DNA from: Planctomycetes bacterium syqfu
GTDB taxonomy: Bacteria; Planctomycetota; Phycisphaerae; Phycisphaerales; Phycisphaeraceae
Length of the DNA stretch: 64,000 nucleotides
NCBI GenBank assembly: GCA_020974905.1
Contig: CP087563.1
Location: 6,262,001-6,326,000 of the forward strand
Reading direction: 5' to 3'
In this document: positions 1 to 13,427 of the stretch, piece after piece
How positions within the stretch are numbered: position 1 is the first letter of the stretch
Layout of the letters: each line of letters opens with the position of its first letter
Notes under the pieces: generated by a model
What the model was told of the DNA's origin: nothing
The model's database searches: none
Seen by the model: only the letters and a program-made list of their open reading frames with translations
Position numbers and translations under genes: made by a program

Positions 1-1108
1 TGATGTAGATTTTGCCTGTGTCGGATTGACGGACGTCGACGTAATCCCCGCCGACGTATTTGCAGGGTTCAAAGCCGATGGCAATGTCGGCCTGATCGAG
101 CTGGATTTTCAGGGGGATCAGCGCGTTTTGGATGTTGGATGCCTGGCGCAATTCCTTTTCGATGGCCGCTTGTTCCTGAGCCTGCAAACGGGCGACCCAG
201 GCGGTGTTGGTTTGTTTGTATTGTTCGACTGCGAGGGTTGCCAATGCTAACCAGTCTGCCGTGCCGTACTCGGCGGGGAAGGTGGCATAGAGCACCTGCA
301 TGGACGTGTCGGTGATGGTGATGGGGCAGGCCAAGGCAGCGAGGGTTTGCTTGTCGTCAGCAAGGGATAATGCCATGACGCTGTCGTCTGCTGATTCGGT
401 GTTGGTTGCAATGACGGGGGACTGATGTTCGAGCACACCGCGGAGTAAGGTCCGTGAGACGTAGGGTTCTTCGTCACTTCGCCAATTGTGTGCGTACTGC
501 GGTTCGATCAGCGGGATGGGGGTTGTGTCCGGATCGTTGAGGTCCAGTTCGATGGTGACCGCTGCAATGCCGTGGTAGAGCTTACTGATGAGGATGCGAG
601 CAAGCTTGAGCAGTCGGTCTGCAGGGTCGGGGGTGTTGAGCAGGTCTTCAGCAAAGCGGATGAGTGTTTGCAGATGGGCTGCATCGATGGGCGGCGCCTG
701 CTGGGTGTCGAGTCGCGTGATCGGGCCGGTGGGTTTGTCGCTGACGTTCAGGCCATGCATGGAGGTGCCTGCGCGCACGCCACGTCGAGCGGGCATGTCG
801 CCCTGGACATTGAACTGGAGAATGAAGTGTTCGATCTGGACCGCGTCGTCGGGTGCGAGCATGTGGTCCTGCGTGATGCGTTGGCCGTTGACCAGGGTGC
901 CGTTGCGTGAGTGCAGGTCTTTGATCCACCAATGCCCATGTGCGTCGGCATAGACTTCGGCATGTTGTCGGCTGACGGTTTGATCCGGCAGGGTGATATC
1001 GACATCAGGCGATCGGCCGATGACTTGCTGAGAACCGACGAGTGGGACCTGCCGGGTGTCGATGCCCTGGGCTTTGATCTGAAAGTAACAGTTGGCAGCT
1101 TGGGTCAT
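1..1108 (-). CDS. FHA domain SpoIIE/PP2C-type serine phosphatase, 3' end beyond the window
   Basis: The gene reads leftward from an ATG at 1108 and stays open to the window edge, giving about 369 visible residues. An FHA domain fills residues 1-100, with GRS (31-33), SRQH (46-49) and NGT (69-71), the usual phosphothreonine-binding signature. A GAF-like region of about 160 residues follows. A helical linker then leads into a SpoIIE-type phosphatase start, where a GGDYVDV stretch carries the expected metal-binding Asp. The catalytic remainder lies outside the window. Proteins of this build dephosphorylate STAS anti-sigma antagonists, and a STAS gene lies directly upstream on the same strand. 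The FHA part is certain; the phosphatase part rests on its first 40 or so residues. Confidence 0.85.
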   Translation of the reverse strand, partial: MTQAANCYFQIKAQGIDTRQVPLVGSQQVIGRSPDVDITLPDQTVSRQHAEVYADAHGHWWIKDLHSRNGTLVNGQRITQDHMLAPDDAVQIEHFILQFNVQGDMPARRGVRAGTSMHGLNVSDKPTGPITRLDTQQAPPIDAAHLQTLIRFAEDLLNTPDPADRLLKLARILISKLYHGIAAVTIELDLNDPDTTPIPLIEPQYAHNWRSDEEPYVSRTLLRGVLEHQSPVIATNTESADDSVMALSLADDKQTLAALACPITITDTSMQVLYATFPAEYGTADWLALATLAVEQYKQTNTAWVARLQAQEQAAIEKELRQASNIQNALIPLKIQLDQADIAIGFEPCKYVGGDYVDVRQSDTGKIYI

Positions 1109-1150
1109 GCTGTCATTGTAGGGCAGGGGGAGGGGATTTCGAATGTTTTG

Positions 1151-1350
1151 ATTTCGAATTTGGGATATTGAATTTTCGCAAGCGTTGTCGTGGGCGGTTG
1201 TATCTTGGCGACGCGAAATGTGCGCGCGGAGATATCGTTGCGCTAAACCGCAAGCGGTTTGTGATGTGTGGATTGGTATGAATGAATCACAGCGATGTCG
1301 TGAAGCATTGGATCAACGCTTGCGACAATTCGAAATTCAAAATTCGAAAT
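1151..1350. repeat. 200-bp inverted-repeat element with TTCGAA-rich arms
   Basis: Arms of about 34 bp at 1151-1184 and 1317-1350 are imperfect inverted copies, AT-rich and built around TTCGAAT, each ending in TCGCAAGCG at the inner side. Between them sits AAACCGCAAGCGGTTT (1245-1260), a 7-bp stem with a 2-nt loop. No coding sequence is supported inside. The layout is that of a miniature palindromic repeat lying between the STAS and phosphatase genes. Confidence 0.55.
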
Positions 1351-1356
1351 GGAAAT

Positions 1357-1728
1357 TCAGCCACCGACGAACTTGGGATCCAATGCGGCCTGCGAGGTCT
1401 TGTAGATCTTGAGGACTTTGTCCAGGCGGGTGAGTTTGAAGACTTCCATGAGATTCTTGTCGATGGAGCTTAAACGCAATTCACCCTTGGCGGACTTGAC
1501 GGCTTTGTTGACGGCCATGAGCGTGCCGAGCATGGCTGAGGAAATGTGCTTGACATTTTCAAAGCTGATAAGGATCTTGGGATGGCCGGCCTTTTCGATG
1601 ACGCCAAGCATTTGCTCTTTGATGCGTTCGATGACGATCTGGTCAAGGATATTGGTTTCCATGAATTCGATGATGTGGACTTCACCGATACGTTGAACCA
1701 TCAGTGCGCCGGAGTTCGTTTCAGCCAT
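1357..1728 (-). CDS. STAS domain anti-sigma factor antagonist-like protein
   Basis: This 123-residue protein is a single STAS domain. The segment FENVKHISSAMLGTLM matches the SpoIIAA-type helix where a conserved Ser (here 63 or 64) is phosphorylated by an HPK-like anti-sigma kinase. The ATG at 1728 is chosen because AAGGG stands at a normal distance before it; the longer open frame upstream has no domain match and would run into the divergent gene's leader. The FHA/SpoIIE phosphatase downstream on the same strand is the natural partner that would reset this protein. The kinase member of the switch is not visible here. Confidence 0.85.
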   Translation of the reverse strand: MAETNSGALMVQRIGEVHIIEFMETNILDQIVIERIKEQMLGVIEKAGHPKILISFENVKHISSAMLGTLMAVNKAVKSAKGELRLSSIDKNLMEVFKLTRLDKVLKIYKTSQAALDPKFVGG

Positions 1729-1807
1729 GATTACTGCCCTTGTGTCTTGCTGATACATATTTTTTTTCAAACGGGGTATCTTGTTAATCGTCCCGTTTTT
1801 ATCATGA

Positions 1808-2164
1808 ATGTCAAGCATGGCCATATACAACAGACCAAACCTCTATCCTTTCATCGTCGCGCAGTCGGTGTCGCTTGAGGCCCAACAGCAGCTGATGGGC
1901 CTTTTCTGGACATTGGCGCTGGCGGTGATTCTGTTATTTCTGTTTGTGGGGATCATGATGGCCATGTTCCGGGTGATCCGGCGGCGGATGCGTCTGAATG
2001 ATCAGTCCCAGAATCGGCGCAAGTCTGATAACCCAGGCGCCCAAGCCGACGCACCAGACCCCTGGGGCGAGTCGGGAAAACGGTTGAAGCAGGTGGGCGA
2101 ACTGGATTTTGACGATCAAGAGCCATCTGACGACTGGGATGAGCCGGATGGGGATAAAAAATGA
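1808..2164 (+). CDS. small single-pass membrane protein, function unknown
   Basis: This 118-residue protein has one hydrophobic helix at about residues 31-54, followed by a basic stop-transfer stretch (RVIRRRMR) and a hydrophilic, acidic C-terminal tail ending in EPDGDKK. The start is uncertain: ATG at 1808 or at 1817; neither has a clear Shine-Dalgarno sequence. It diverges from the STAS gene with about 80 bp between. I do not recognise a family; the topology suggests a short periplasmic N-terminus and a cytoplasmic tail. Confidence 0.6.
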   Translation: MSSMAIYNRPNLYPFIVAQSVSLEAQQQLMGLFWTLALAVILLFLFVGIMMAMFRVIRRRMRLNDQSQNRRKSDNPGAQADAPDPWGESGKRLKQVGELDFDDQEPSDDWDEPDGDKK

Positions 2165-2548
2165 CCATTTGGGTACCAATTTACCCAATGGCCAGATCGT
2201 GCGGTGTTTGGGGAGATTGGCGGACTTCTGGAGATCGTTTAGTCTGAAGACGGCGGCTTGAAATTAGGTCGGATCGATGGCGTGGCGGACCTGTAACTTG
2301 CAAGTCGATCGGGTGGGGCGTCCAGATAATTTCAGGGGCAGGATGCAAATTGGGGTGTTCTTGTCGTTTGATGGATGTTAAAATAAAAGTTTGTCGTCGT
2401 GTGGCAGGGGTTGCCAACGGGCGTATTCGGGGCAAAAATGACTGAAAATGGAGAGTTTTCGTGGCGTGTTCCAGGCTTTTCAGGCCGCTTGGGAGGGACA
2501 AAAAATAACATTTCTGACAAGTCAAGGTGAAATTCGCCTTGACAGGAC
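2165..2548. other. non-coding stretch upstream of rpoB
   Basis: I see no supported gene here. A short hairpin (CCATTTGGGTA with TACCCAATGG, about 2163-2191) follows the small membrane gene but lacks a T-run. The open frames are proline/histidine-rich, lack start signals and overlap one another. Notably, no rplK, rplA, rplJ or rplL gene precedes rpoB. Confidence 0.5.
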
Positions 2549-2577
2549 TTGTGTTCCTATTTTTTTTACGCTATACT
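2549..2577 (+). promoter_or_regulatory. putative sigma-70-type promoter of rpoBC
   Basis: TTGTGT (2549-2554), a 17-bp spacer and TATACT (2572-2577) make a good vegetative promoter about 90 bp before the rpoB start. A better -35 hexamer, TTGACA at 2539-2544, lies 27 bp from the same -10 and is too far to pair with it. Confidence 0.5.
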
Positions 2578-2667
2578 GACTCTCTTACCTATGGAAAATG
2601 TGGTGCTGGGATACGGCGTAAAGCTAGCATATACAACACTTTGTAATGAGCATGATCGGAGTGATCG

Positions 2668-6459
<3,792 letters not shown>

Positions 6460-6475
6460 CTTAAAAACCATCAAT

Positions 6476-6507
6476 GCCCTGTCCTGTGTCAATGCACGGG
6501 ACAGGGC
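6476..6507 (+). other. rpoB-rpoC intercistronic hairpin
   Basis: GCCCTGTCCTGTG (6476-6488) pairs with CACGGGACAGGGC (6495-6507) through 12 of 13 positions, leaving a 6-nt loop. It starts 16 nt after the rpoB stop. No T-run follows, so it is not a simple terminator; an mRNA processing, stability or attenuation element is more likely. Confidence 0.6.
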
Positions 6508-6602
6508 GTTGCGGTGTTTTCCCACTTCCCGCTAAACGAGTTGCGACGGGATGGGTAAACGGAAATAGATTTTTAATCGCCAACTTGGAGGCGAATCCAA
6601 AC

Positions 6603-9600
6603 ATGGTTGATAATCCCTACGATCGCGTAAATGATTTTGGTTCGGTCAAGATCTCACTGGCAAGCCCCAACGACATCCGTTCGTGGAGCTTCGGTGAAGT
6701 CAAGAAGCCCGAAACCATCAACTACCGAACCTACCGTCCCGAAAAAGACGGTCTGTTCTGCGAACGCATCTTCGGTCCCGAACGTGACTACGAATGTGCC
6801 TGTGGCAAGTACAAGGGCACCAAGTTCAAAGGCATCATCTGTGACCGCTGTGGTGTGAAAGTCACCCACTCCCGCGTCCGTCGTAAGCGCATGGGTCACA
6901 TCAACCTGGCAGCGCCCATCGTGCACATCTGGTTCTTCAAAGCCATCCCCAGTCACCTGGGTAACCTTCTTGGCATGAAGACCAGTGACCTTGAAAAGGT
7001 TGTCTACTTCCAGGACTACGTTGTCACCGATCCCGGCGATACCGAACTCAAAGAACGTCAGCTGCTCACCGAAGACGAATACCGTCACGCCTACGAGCAG
7101 TACGGCAGCAAGTTCACCGCGCAGATGGGTGCCGAAGCCGTCAAGGAATTGCTGATCAATCTTGACCTGCATGCCCTGAACGACGAAATTCGCCTCGACA
7201 TCACCAAGACCCGTTCGAAGCAGAAGATTAAGGACCTCTCCAAGCGTCTTCGCATTGTCGAACAGATCCGTCACTCGGAAAATAAACCCGAATGGATGAT
7301 CCTGGACGTGATTCCCGTGATCCCGCCGGACCTGCGTCCGTTGGTGTTGCTCGAATCCGGCAACTTTGCCACCAGTGACCTTAACGACCTTTACCGTCGT
7401 ATCATCAACCGTAACAACCGTCTCAAGAAGTTGATGGACCTCAACGCACCTGAAGTCATCATCCGCAACGAAAAGCGTATGCTTCAGCAGTCCGTCGACG
7501 CCTTGTTTGATAACGGCCGTTGTCGCCGCCCGGTGCTCGGTTCGTCCAGCCGCCCGCTCAAGTCGCTCACCGACATGATCAAGGGTAAGCAGGGGCGTTT
7601 CCGTGAAAACCTGCTGGGTAAGCGCGTTGACTACTCCGCCCGTTCGGTGATTGTGGTCGGCCCGGAACTCAAGCTTCACCAGTGTGGTCTTCCCAAGAAG
7701 ATCGCCCTTGAACTGTTCCAGCCGTTCATCATCCGCAAGCTCAAAGAACACGGTCTGGTTGACACCATCAAGTCCGCCAAGAAGATGCTCGAACGTCGCG
7801 ACCCGCAGGTGTGGGACGTGCTCGAAGAAGTCATCTATCAGCATCCGGTGCTGCTTAACCGTGCTCCCACGCTTCACCGCATGGGTATCCAGGCATTTGA
7901 ACCGGTGCTCGTTGAAGGTAACGCCATTAAGGTTCACCCGCTGGTGTGTTCCGGTTTCAACGCTGACTTCGACGGTGACCAGATGGCGGTTCACCTGCCG
8001 TTGTCCGTCGAAGCCCAGGCCGAAGCCGAAGTGTTGGTGCTTTCCCCGCACAACATTTTCTCGCCCGCCAACGGTAGCCCGATTATTTCGCCTTCGCAGG
8101 ACATCGTGCTCGGTGTGTACTTCCTGACGGTCTCTCAGCAGATCGCCACTGCCAAGCCCGAAGACTGCAAGAGCTTCAAGGACCCCGTCGAAGCCTTCCA
8201 CGCTCATCAGCTTGGCAAGATCGACATTCATGAACCGATTCTCGTGCGTCTGCCCAAGGGCCGTTACGTCGACACCGTCAACCAGGAGAAGGGTGCGATT
8301 GAACCGCTGCCTGCCAACCTGCGTGTGATGACCACCGTCGGTCGTTTGATCCTTAATGACATCCTCGAAGAAGGCATGCCTTACTACAACTGCTCGTTGG
8401 GTAAGAAGGGCTGCTCACGCGTTATTGACGACACCTATGCTCGTTCCGGTCGTCCGGCCACCATTGACTTGCTCGACAAGCTCAAGGAAACCGGCTTCAA
8501 GAACTCCACGGTGGCGGGTCTGTCCTTCGGTATCACCGACCTGCGTATTCCCGCAGCCAAGTATCAAATCATTGATGCGACCCAGAAGAAGGTCAACCGC
8601 GTTGAGAAGGCGTTTGATGCCGGTGCCATTACCGAGCGTGAACGCTACAACCAGTTGCTCGACCTTTGGACGCACTGTCGTGAAGAAGTCACCAAGGAAC
8701 TGCTCAAGGAACTCAAGGCTGACCGTCGTGACGAGAAGGGCCTCCCGGTTCCGATCGACTCGACCGAAGGCAAGCCGTTCCTCAACCCGGTGTGGTTGAT
8801 GTCCGACTCGGGTGCTCGTGGTAACGTCTCGCAGATTCAGCAGCTTGCTGGTATGCGTGGTCTGATGTCCAAGCCATCCGGTGAAATTATCGAAACGCCC
8901 ATTAAGGCCAACGCTCGCGAAGGTCTGAACGTTCTCGAATACTTCTCCTCAACGCACGGTGCCCGTAAGGGTCTGGCTGATACCGCTCTGAAAACCGCTG
9001 ACTCGGGTTACCTCACACGTAAACTCGCCGACGTCGCTCAGAACGTGTTCATCGCTCACCACGACTGTGGCACCAAGCAGGGCATCACCAAGAAGGCCAT
9101 CTACAAGGGTGAAGAAATCGACGTTCCGCTGCGTCAGCAGGTTGTCGGTCGTATCGCTCGCGAAACCATTCGCAACCCGATCACCGACCTGCTCATCGTC
9201 AAGGAAAACGACGTCATCACCCCCGATGCCGCTGCACAGATCGAAGCGCTGGGTATTGACAGCGTGATGGTCCGCAGCCCATTGACCTGTGAAGCCAAGC
9301 AAGGCGTTTGCGCCCTGTGTTACGGTCAGGACCGCAGCACAGGCCAACTCGTCGAACAAGGTTTGGCTGTCGGTATCATGGCAGCCCAGTCCATCGGTGA
9401 ACCCGGTACCCAGCTGACCATGCGTACCTTCCACACCGGTGGTGTGGCTCACACCGGCGTCACTGAAACCGAATACCGCACGCAGAACTCCGGTACCATC
9501 CAGATTTCCGATGCTTCGGAAGTCCCGGTCAAGGACGAAGACGGCAACGACGTGCTCGTTGTCCTCAAACGTGCTGGCGAATTGTCCATCCACGATGCCA

Positions 9601-11021
9601 AGGGCCGTGAACTCGAAAAGACCAAAGTCCAGTACGGTTCATACATCCTTGCCAAGCCCGGCGACAGCGTCCGCAAGGGACAGGTCGTCGTCAAGTGGGA
9701 CCCGCACCGTACCCCGATCCTCGCAGAAAAGGGCGGTACCGTTCGCTTCGAAGACATCAAGATCGGCGAAACCGTCCGTCTGGAAAACGAACAGGGTGCC
9801 AACAAGGACGAAGGCAAACGCGAACAGCTTGTGGTCATCGAACACAAGGGCGAAATGCACCCGCGTATCGTCGTTGAAGATGCCACCGGCAAGATTCTCG
9901 ACTTCCATTACCTGCCTGCCAAGGCACGCATCGAAGTCGTCGAAGGTCAGCAGATCGAAGCCGGTCACATGCTCGCTCGTCAGCCGCGTGACAGTAAGGG
10001 TGCAACCGACATCGTCGGTGGTCTGCCCCGTGTCACCGAAATTTTCGAAGCTCGTAAACCCAAGGAAGCAGCCGTCATGGCTGACATCTCCGGCCAGGTT
10101 GAACTTCGCTCTGACAAGCGTAAGGGCAAGATGACCATCATCGTCCGCTCTGAGTCCGGTCTTGAAAAGGACCATCACGTGCCTCAGGACCGCCACTTGC
10201 TGGTTCACACCGGTGACTCGGTCAACGCAGGTGATCCGCTCATCGACGGTCCGTTGGTCCCGCAGGACATTCTGAGAATTAAGGGTGAAGAAGCACTCTT
10301 TAACTACCTGCTCGAAGAAGTCCAGAACGTCTATCGTGCACAGGGTCAGACCATTGACGATAAGCACTTTGAAATCATCATCTCCCAGATGATGCGTAAG
10401 GTGCGTATCGACAATCCTGGCGACACCCATCTGCTGCCCAACGAAGTGGTCGACAAGTTCCGCTTCCGCGAAGCCAACGATGCTGTGTCCAACCTCGGTC
10501 GCATCAAGGAACAGGGCGGTACCTCACTGGTCCCCGACACCCTCGTTACCAAGAGCGAACTCAAGGAAGCCAACCTCAAGGCAGAAGCCGAAGGCAAGGA
10601 ACCCTCCAAGGCCGTCAAGTGTCGTCCCGCATCAGCCACCACGCTTTTGCTGGGTATCACCAAGGCATCGTTGCAGTCCGAAAGTTTCCTCTCCGGTGCA
10701 TCCTTCCAGGAAACCACCAAGGTGCTCACCGATGCCTCGCTTGCAAGCCGCATCGACGAACTCCAGGGCCTCAAGGAAAACGTGCTTCTTGGTCACCTGA
10801 TCCCGGTCGGTACCGGCTTCAAGCTCTACCAGGACATGAAGATCGTCAAGCTCGCCGAACCGCCAGCCGATTCCGATCCGTCCGCCAACGAGCAGCTTGA
10901 AGATGCCGCCCAGGCCGCCATTGCTGCGGGTGCCCAAAACCCCAACGAGATCCAGACGACCGTCGGCGAATCCCGCCTGGTCGCCCAGCTCCTGGGTGAA
11001 GATACCACCGGCAAGAGCTAA
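6603..11021 (+). CDS. rpoC: DNA-directed RNA polymerase subunit beta'
   Basis: The 1472-residue beta' subunit starts at the ATG at 6603, where GGAGG (6587-6591) precedes [13 protein letters not shown]; the longer open frame to 6474 reads through the intercistronic hairpin and is not protein-like. The N-terminal zinc ribbon has CACG and CDRCG near residues 65-84. The catalytic NADFDGDQM motif with three metal-binding Asp lies near 452-460. A second zinc site uses DCG near 821 and [11 protein letters not shown] near 896-906. It sits 143 bp after rpoB and is presumably co-transcribed, with a strong terminator downstream. Confidence 0.98.
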   Translation: MVDNPYDRVNDFGSVKISLASPNDIRSWSFGEVKKPETINYRTYRPEKDGLFCERIFGPERDYECACGKYKGTKFKGIICDRCGVKVTHSRVRRKRMGHINLAAPIVHIWFFKAIPSHLGNLLGMKTSDLEKVVYFQDYVVTDPGDTELKERQLLTEDEYRHAYEQYGSKFTAQMGAEAVKELLINLDLHALNDEIRLDITKTRSKQKIKDLSKRLRIVEQIRHSENKPEWMILDVIPVIPPDLRPLVLLESGNFATSDLNDLYRRIINRNNRLKKLMDLNAPEVIIRNEKRMLQQSVDALFDNGRCRRPVLGSSSRPLKSLTDMIKGKQGRFRENLLGKRVDYSARSVIVVGPELKLHQCGLPKKIALELFQPFIIRKLKEHGLVDTIKSAKKMLERRDPQVWDVLEEVIYQHPVLLNRAPTLHRMGIQAFEPVLVEGNAIKVHPLVCSGFNADFDGDQMAVHLPLSVEAQAEAEVLVLSPHNIFSPANGSPIISPSQDIVLGVYFLTVSQQIATAKPEDCKSFKDPVEAFHAHQLGKIDIHEPILVRLPKGRYVDTVNQEKGAIEPLPANLRVMTTVGRLILNDILEEGMPYYNCSLGKKGCSRVIDDTYARSGRPATIDLLDKLKETGFKNSTVAGLSFGITDLRIPAAKYQIIDATQKKVNRVEKAFDAGAITERERYNQLLDLWTHCREEVTKELLKELKADRRDEKGLPVPIDSTEGKPFLNPVWLMSDSGARGNVSQIQQLAGMRGLMSKPSGEIIETPIKANAREGLNVLEYFSSTHGARKGLADTALKTADSGYLTRKLADVAQNVFIAHHDCGTKQGITKKAIYKGEEIDVPLRQQVVGRIARETIRNPITDLLIVKENDVITPDAAAQIEALGIDSVMVRSPLTCEAKQGVCALCYGQDRSTGQLVEQGLAVGIMAAQSIGEPGTQLTMRTFHTGGVAHTGVTETEYRTQNSGTIQISDASEVPVKDEDGNDVLVVLKRAGELSIHDAKGRELEKTKVQYGSYILAKPGDSVRKGQVVVKWDPHRTPILAEKGGTVRFEDIKIGETVRLENEQGANKDEGKREQLVVIEHKGEMHPRIVVEDATGKILDFHYLPAKARIEVVEGQQIEAGHMLARQPRDSKGATDIVGGLPRVTEIFEARKPKEAAVMADISGQVELRSDKRKGKMTIIVRSESGLEKDHHVPQDRHLLVHTGDSVNAGDPLIDGPLVPQDILRIKGEEALFNYLLEEVQNVYRAQGQTIDDKHFEIIISQMMRKVRIDNPGDTHLLPNEVVDKFRFREANDAVSNLGRIKEQGGTSLVPDTLVTKSELKEANLKAEAEGKEPSKAVKCRPASATTLLLGITKASLQSESFLSGASFQETTKVLTDASLASRIDELQGLKENVLLGHLIPVGTGFKLYQDMKIVKLAEPPADSDPSANEQLEDAAQAAIAAGAQNPNEIQTTVGESRLVAQLLGEDTTGKS

Positions 11022-11080
11022 CCCCCGGAAGCATTCCCTTGAGAATGGGGGGGCTTCAAACGACAATCAAATAAACTCAA

Positions 11081-11113
11081 AAAGCCCAGAGCATTTGTTC
11101 TGGGCTTTTTTTA
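11081..11113 (+). terminator. rho-independent terminator after rpoC
   Basis: AAAGCCCAGA (11081-11090) and TCTGGGCTTT (11099-11108) form a perfect 10-bp stem with an 8-nt loop, followed by a T-run. It lies 60 bp after the rpoC stop and ends the rpoBC transcript. Confidence 0.92.
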
Positions 11114-11129
11114 TTCGTTTGAATTTGAA

Positions 11130-11508
11130 CCGCCAAGACGCCAAGAACGCCAAGTTTTCAAGACAGAGGAGGGGAATGAGAGTTGTTCGCAAGCTTGAGT
11201 TTGATCGTAGCGAAGACTCATACCAATCCCATTTATAACTCGTGCGTTTGAATTCATTGAGCACCGGGTGTCAACCCGGTGCGCCATGGAACAACGTTGA
11301 CACAACGGGCACCGGATTGACATCCGGTACTCATTCAAGCACGAGTTGTTACCAGGATTGGTATCAGATGCCTGCGTCAACCGTTGATCAAAATCACTTC
11401 GTGTAACTTTGGACTTTATAGCAGTTCAAACAATTAATCTCGATGTCATCTTCGATTTCCAAGAATTGATTTTCTCTCTACGACCTTGGCGCACTTGGCG
11501 TCTTGGCG
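11130..11508. repeat. inverted pair of CGCCAAG-type short tandem repeats
   Basis: Three copies of CGCCAAG-like units occupy 11130-11154, and their inverted counterpart, CTTGGCG-like units, occupies 11485-11508. The two 24-bp arms are nearly identical when one is reverse-complemented. They bracket about 330 bp of non-coding DNA that contains the palindromic element at 11221-11363. The 120 bp between that element and the right arm hold nothing I can identify. Confidence 0.6.
11221..11363. repeat. 143-bp palindromic element with nested hairpins
   Basis: Outer arms of 25 bp (11221-11245 and 11339-11363) begin TACCAATCC and end GGATTGGTA; they pair imperfectly. Inside are two hairpins, GCACCGGGT/ACCCGGTGC at 11261-11282 and ACCGGAT/ATCCGGT at 11311-11328. 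The second hairpin is the reverse complement of the first with a paired G-C to A-T change that preserves its stem. The whole unit is symmetric about 11292. No protein is encoded. Confidence 0.65.
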
Positions 11509-11528
11509 ATTTTAAAAAAATGCCCTGA

Positions 11529-12698
11529 TCACCCACGCCCTGTAAACCGCAGGCCACCCGTTGAGGGCATGTCGGGGACGTTGAGTTGCTGGGCAGCGAG
11601 CAGTTGTTCGTAGACAGTTTTGAGGTCACTGCCAAAGCGGGTGCGGGAGTAGAAGCTGAAGGCTTCGTGGCGGGCGGTGTCGCGGAGTTTGTAGGTTTGC
11701 TGCGGGTCGGTGAGCACGGTTTGGAGTTTGCCAGCAAGATGACGCAGTGCAGGTTGACCGGGGGCGACCAGTAACGCGGAGTGGTGATCTTCGACCCATT
11801 CGCAAATCTCGGCTGTCGCATGACCGATGATGGGTACGTTCGCTGCCATCGCCCAGGGGAGTGACAAACCTGCACCACCGTCCTGCATGGCAATCACCGC
11901 GTCACATCCTGGAAGTACTTGCCAGGGGACCGCAGCACGTGCGTCGGAGATGATCAGGTGTTCGCTATTTAGCGGGCGCATCGGGTTCAGGGCAGCGAGT
12001 CGGTTTTTCTGATCCGGGTGAATCAGCAGATGCACCGGGCGATTGGGATTATTCAAACTCACATTGGTCAACCCCAGCATCAAGGACGCATCCGATGCAT
12101 CAGACTGCGTTGCGGGGTCCGACAGCAGCATCACCACGAATGGTTCATTGCCAGCAAGTTCCCAACTTTCACGCAGGGCTTCGCGATCCGATGCTTTGAC
12201 CAAACCCATATCAATGCCGGGGCGCAACACATCCACCGACTCAGGACGGACACCTTTGGTCAGCAGGGCACGGGCGATGCCACTGCTAATGGCAACGATC
12301 CCCAGCTTGTCCCCAGCCTCAGCAGCGAGCATCCGAAGCAGGTGAATCTCACGCTTGCTGGGCATCACCGTCAATGTCAACAGTCTTGGCGTACTGCGGA
12401 ACATCAGACTCGAAAGCAGCAGCGTCCCAACCGACCAGCAGTGAACCAGATCGGGTTTGGGGTTGTTGGTTAGCCAGTGACGAAGGCGAGGCATCGCGGT
12501 TAACGCATGTCCGCCGGGGATGCCCATGGTTTGAAAGTCGGTGACCTGCGCCGCGGTCGCAGCGTCGGAGAGAGGCGCACCACCGAGCAGGAGCAACTGG
12601 TGTGCAGCGGGGACTTTTTCCATCGCCGTTGCCACCAGGTTCATCGTCGGGGCAGAGGCTTGCGGGGAAGCTTGATTGATCAGGTGAAGCACGCGCAA
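11529..12698 (-). CDS. GT-B fold glycosyltransferase (GT4-like)
   Basis: This 389-residue protein starts MRVLHLINQ, typical of family 4 retaining glycosyltransferases. The middle has the acceptor-to-donor transition (VAISSGIARALLTKGV, then VLRPGIDMG), and the C-terminal half has a nucleotide-sugar binding layout ending near AICEWVEDHHSALLVAPG. It would transfer a sugar from an activated donor in the cytoplasm, probably to a cell-surface glycan or lipid; the substrate cannot be told. The start is a TTG at 12698, supported by AAGGA nine bases before it. It lies 6 bp after the lipoprotein gene on the same strand, so the two are probably co-transcribed. Confidence 0.8.
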   Translation of the reverse strand: MRVLHLINQASPQASAPTMNLVATAMEKVPAAHQLLLLGGAPLSDAATAAQVTDFQTMGIPGGHALTAMPRLRHWLTNNPKPDLVHCWSVGTLLLSSLMFRSTPRLLTLTVMPSKREIHLLRMLAAEAGDKLGIVAISSGIARALLTKGVRPESVDVLRPGIDMGLVKASDREALRESWELAGNEPFVVMLLSDPATQSDASDASLMLGLTNVSLNNPNRPVHLLIHPDQKNRLAALNPMRPLNSEHLIISDARAAVPWQVLPGCDAVIAMQDGGAGLSLPWAMAANVPIIGHATAEICEWVEDHHSALLVAPGQPALRHLAGKLQTVLTDPQQTYKLRDTARHEAFSFYSRTRFGSDLKTVYEQLLAAQQLNVPDMPSTGGLRFTGRG

Positions 12699-12704
12699 AA
12701 CAGA

Positions 12705-13427
12705 TTATCCTTCGGTGCTGGGTTTGCCGGGACCTTTGCCATCTTCCTCTGCCGGATGCTTGTAGAAGACACGCGCTGCCTGGTAGCCGATCTGTTCGGC
12801 AAGCTGGCGGTACAGCAGGTTTTGCGTACCCGAGTCAACATCCATCATCACGCTGCGAGGCAGTTCCACAGAGATGCGGTAACCGCGTTTGGAGGTTTCC
12901 AGCCCTTCAATATCAGAGACCGGCGAGGGTTCGGGGAACAGGCGGACAGCTTTGTTCACGTCGATGACTTTGAGGGTGACGATGGCTTTGGGTTCGATGA
13001 TTCCCGGTTGAACAGACATTTGAACATAGTCGATGTTTACGTGGATGACCTGGTCCGCACCGAGTGTCCGGCCGATCTCGTCGACGGGGGTGCGTTCGAA
13101 GTCCGTGCCGAGTTTACCTTCCAGATCACGGACGAAGCGATAGTTGACGGTCTGTTCCTGCGTGAGTTTCTGGCTTTGCACGAAGTCAAAAATCATCCGC
13201 TGAGCAATGACGCCGGTGTGATTGGGATCACCGAGTTGGTTGGATGTGTCATCCACGAGGATGGCTGTCCGCACAGGCGGCAGATCAAAGACGGCAGGTG
13301 TTTTCTCCGGTGAGATCACCTGCGTGAAAAATGCAAACGCCTCACAGCCTGAGATCGAAAAGAGCATCGTCAGCAGCAGGCAAGCAAGGCAGGTTTGTTT
13401 GAGTGGTTGGATCATTGGTTTATTCAT
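12705..13427 (-). CDS. predicted lipoprotein, paralog of the upstream gene
   Basis: About 240 residues with a lipoprotein signal peptide; the lipobox is ISGC with the modified Cys at about 28. The mature part has an alpha/beta pattern (RTAILVDDTSN, GADQVIHVNIDYV, AIVTLKVIDVN) and no motif I recognise. It shares layout with the next gene upstream: lipobox, a threonine/proline-rich spacer, then a strand carrying IHVNIDY or LVLIDIVQY. The in-frame ATGs are 13445 and 13427; the latter gives a compact signal peptide and an 8-bp overlap with the upstream gene. It is probably anchored in the envelope. Confidence 0.7.
   Translation of the reverse strand: MNKPMIQPLKQTCLACLLLTMLFSISGCEAFAFFTQVISPEKTPAVFDLPPVRTAILVDDTSNQLGDPNHTGVIAQRMIFDFVQSQKLTQEQTVNYRFVRDLEGKLGTDFERTPVDEIGRTLGADQVIHVNIDYVQMSVQPGIIEPKAIVTLKVIDVNKAVRLFPEPSPVSDIEGLETSKRGYRISVELPRSVMMDVDSGTQNLLYRQLAEQIGYQAARVFYKHPAEEDGKGPGKPSTEG

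Noticed and set aside
2181-2525. 114-codon minus-strand open frame upstream of rpoB
   Set aside because: No Shine-Dalgarno, no domain and biased composition; it overlaps other random frames.
2539-2577. Consensus TTGACA with TATACT as a promoter pair
   Set aside because: The 27-bp spacer is too long; TTGTGT at 2549 with a 17-bp spacer is better.
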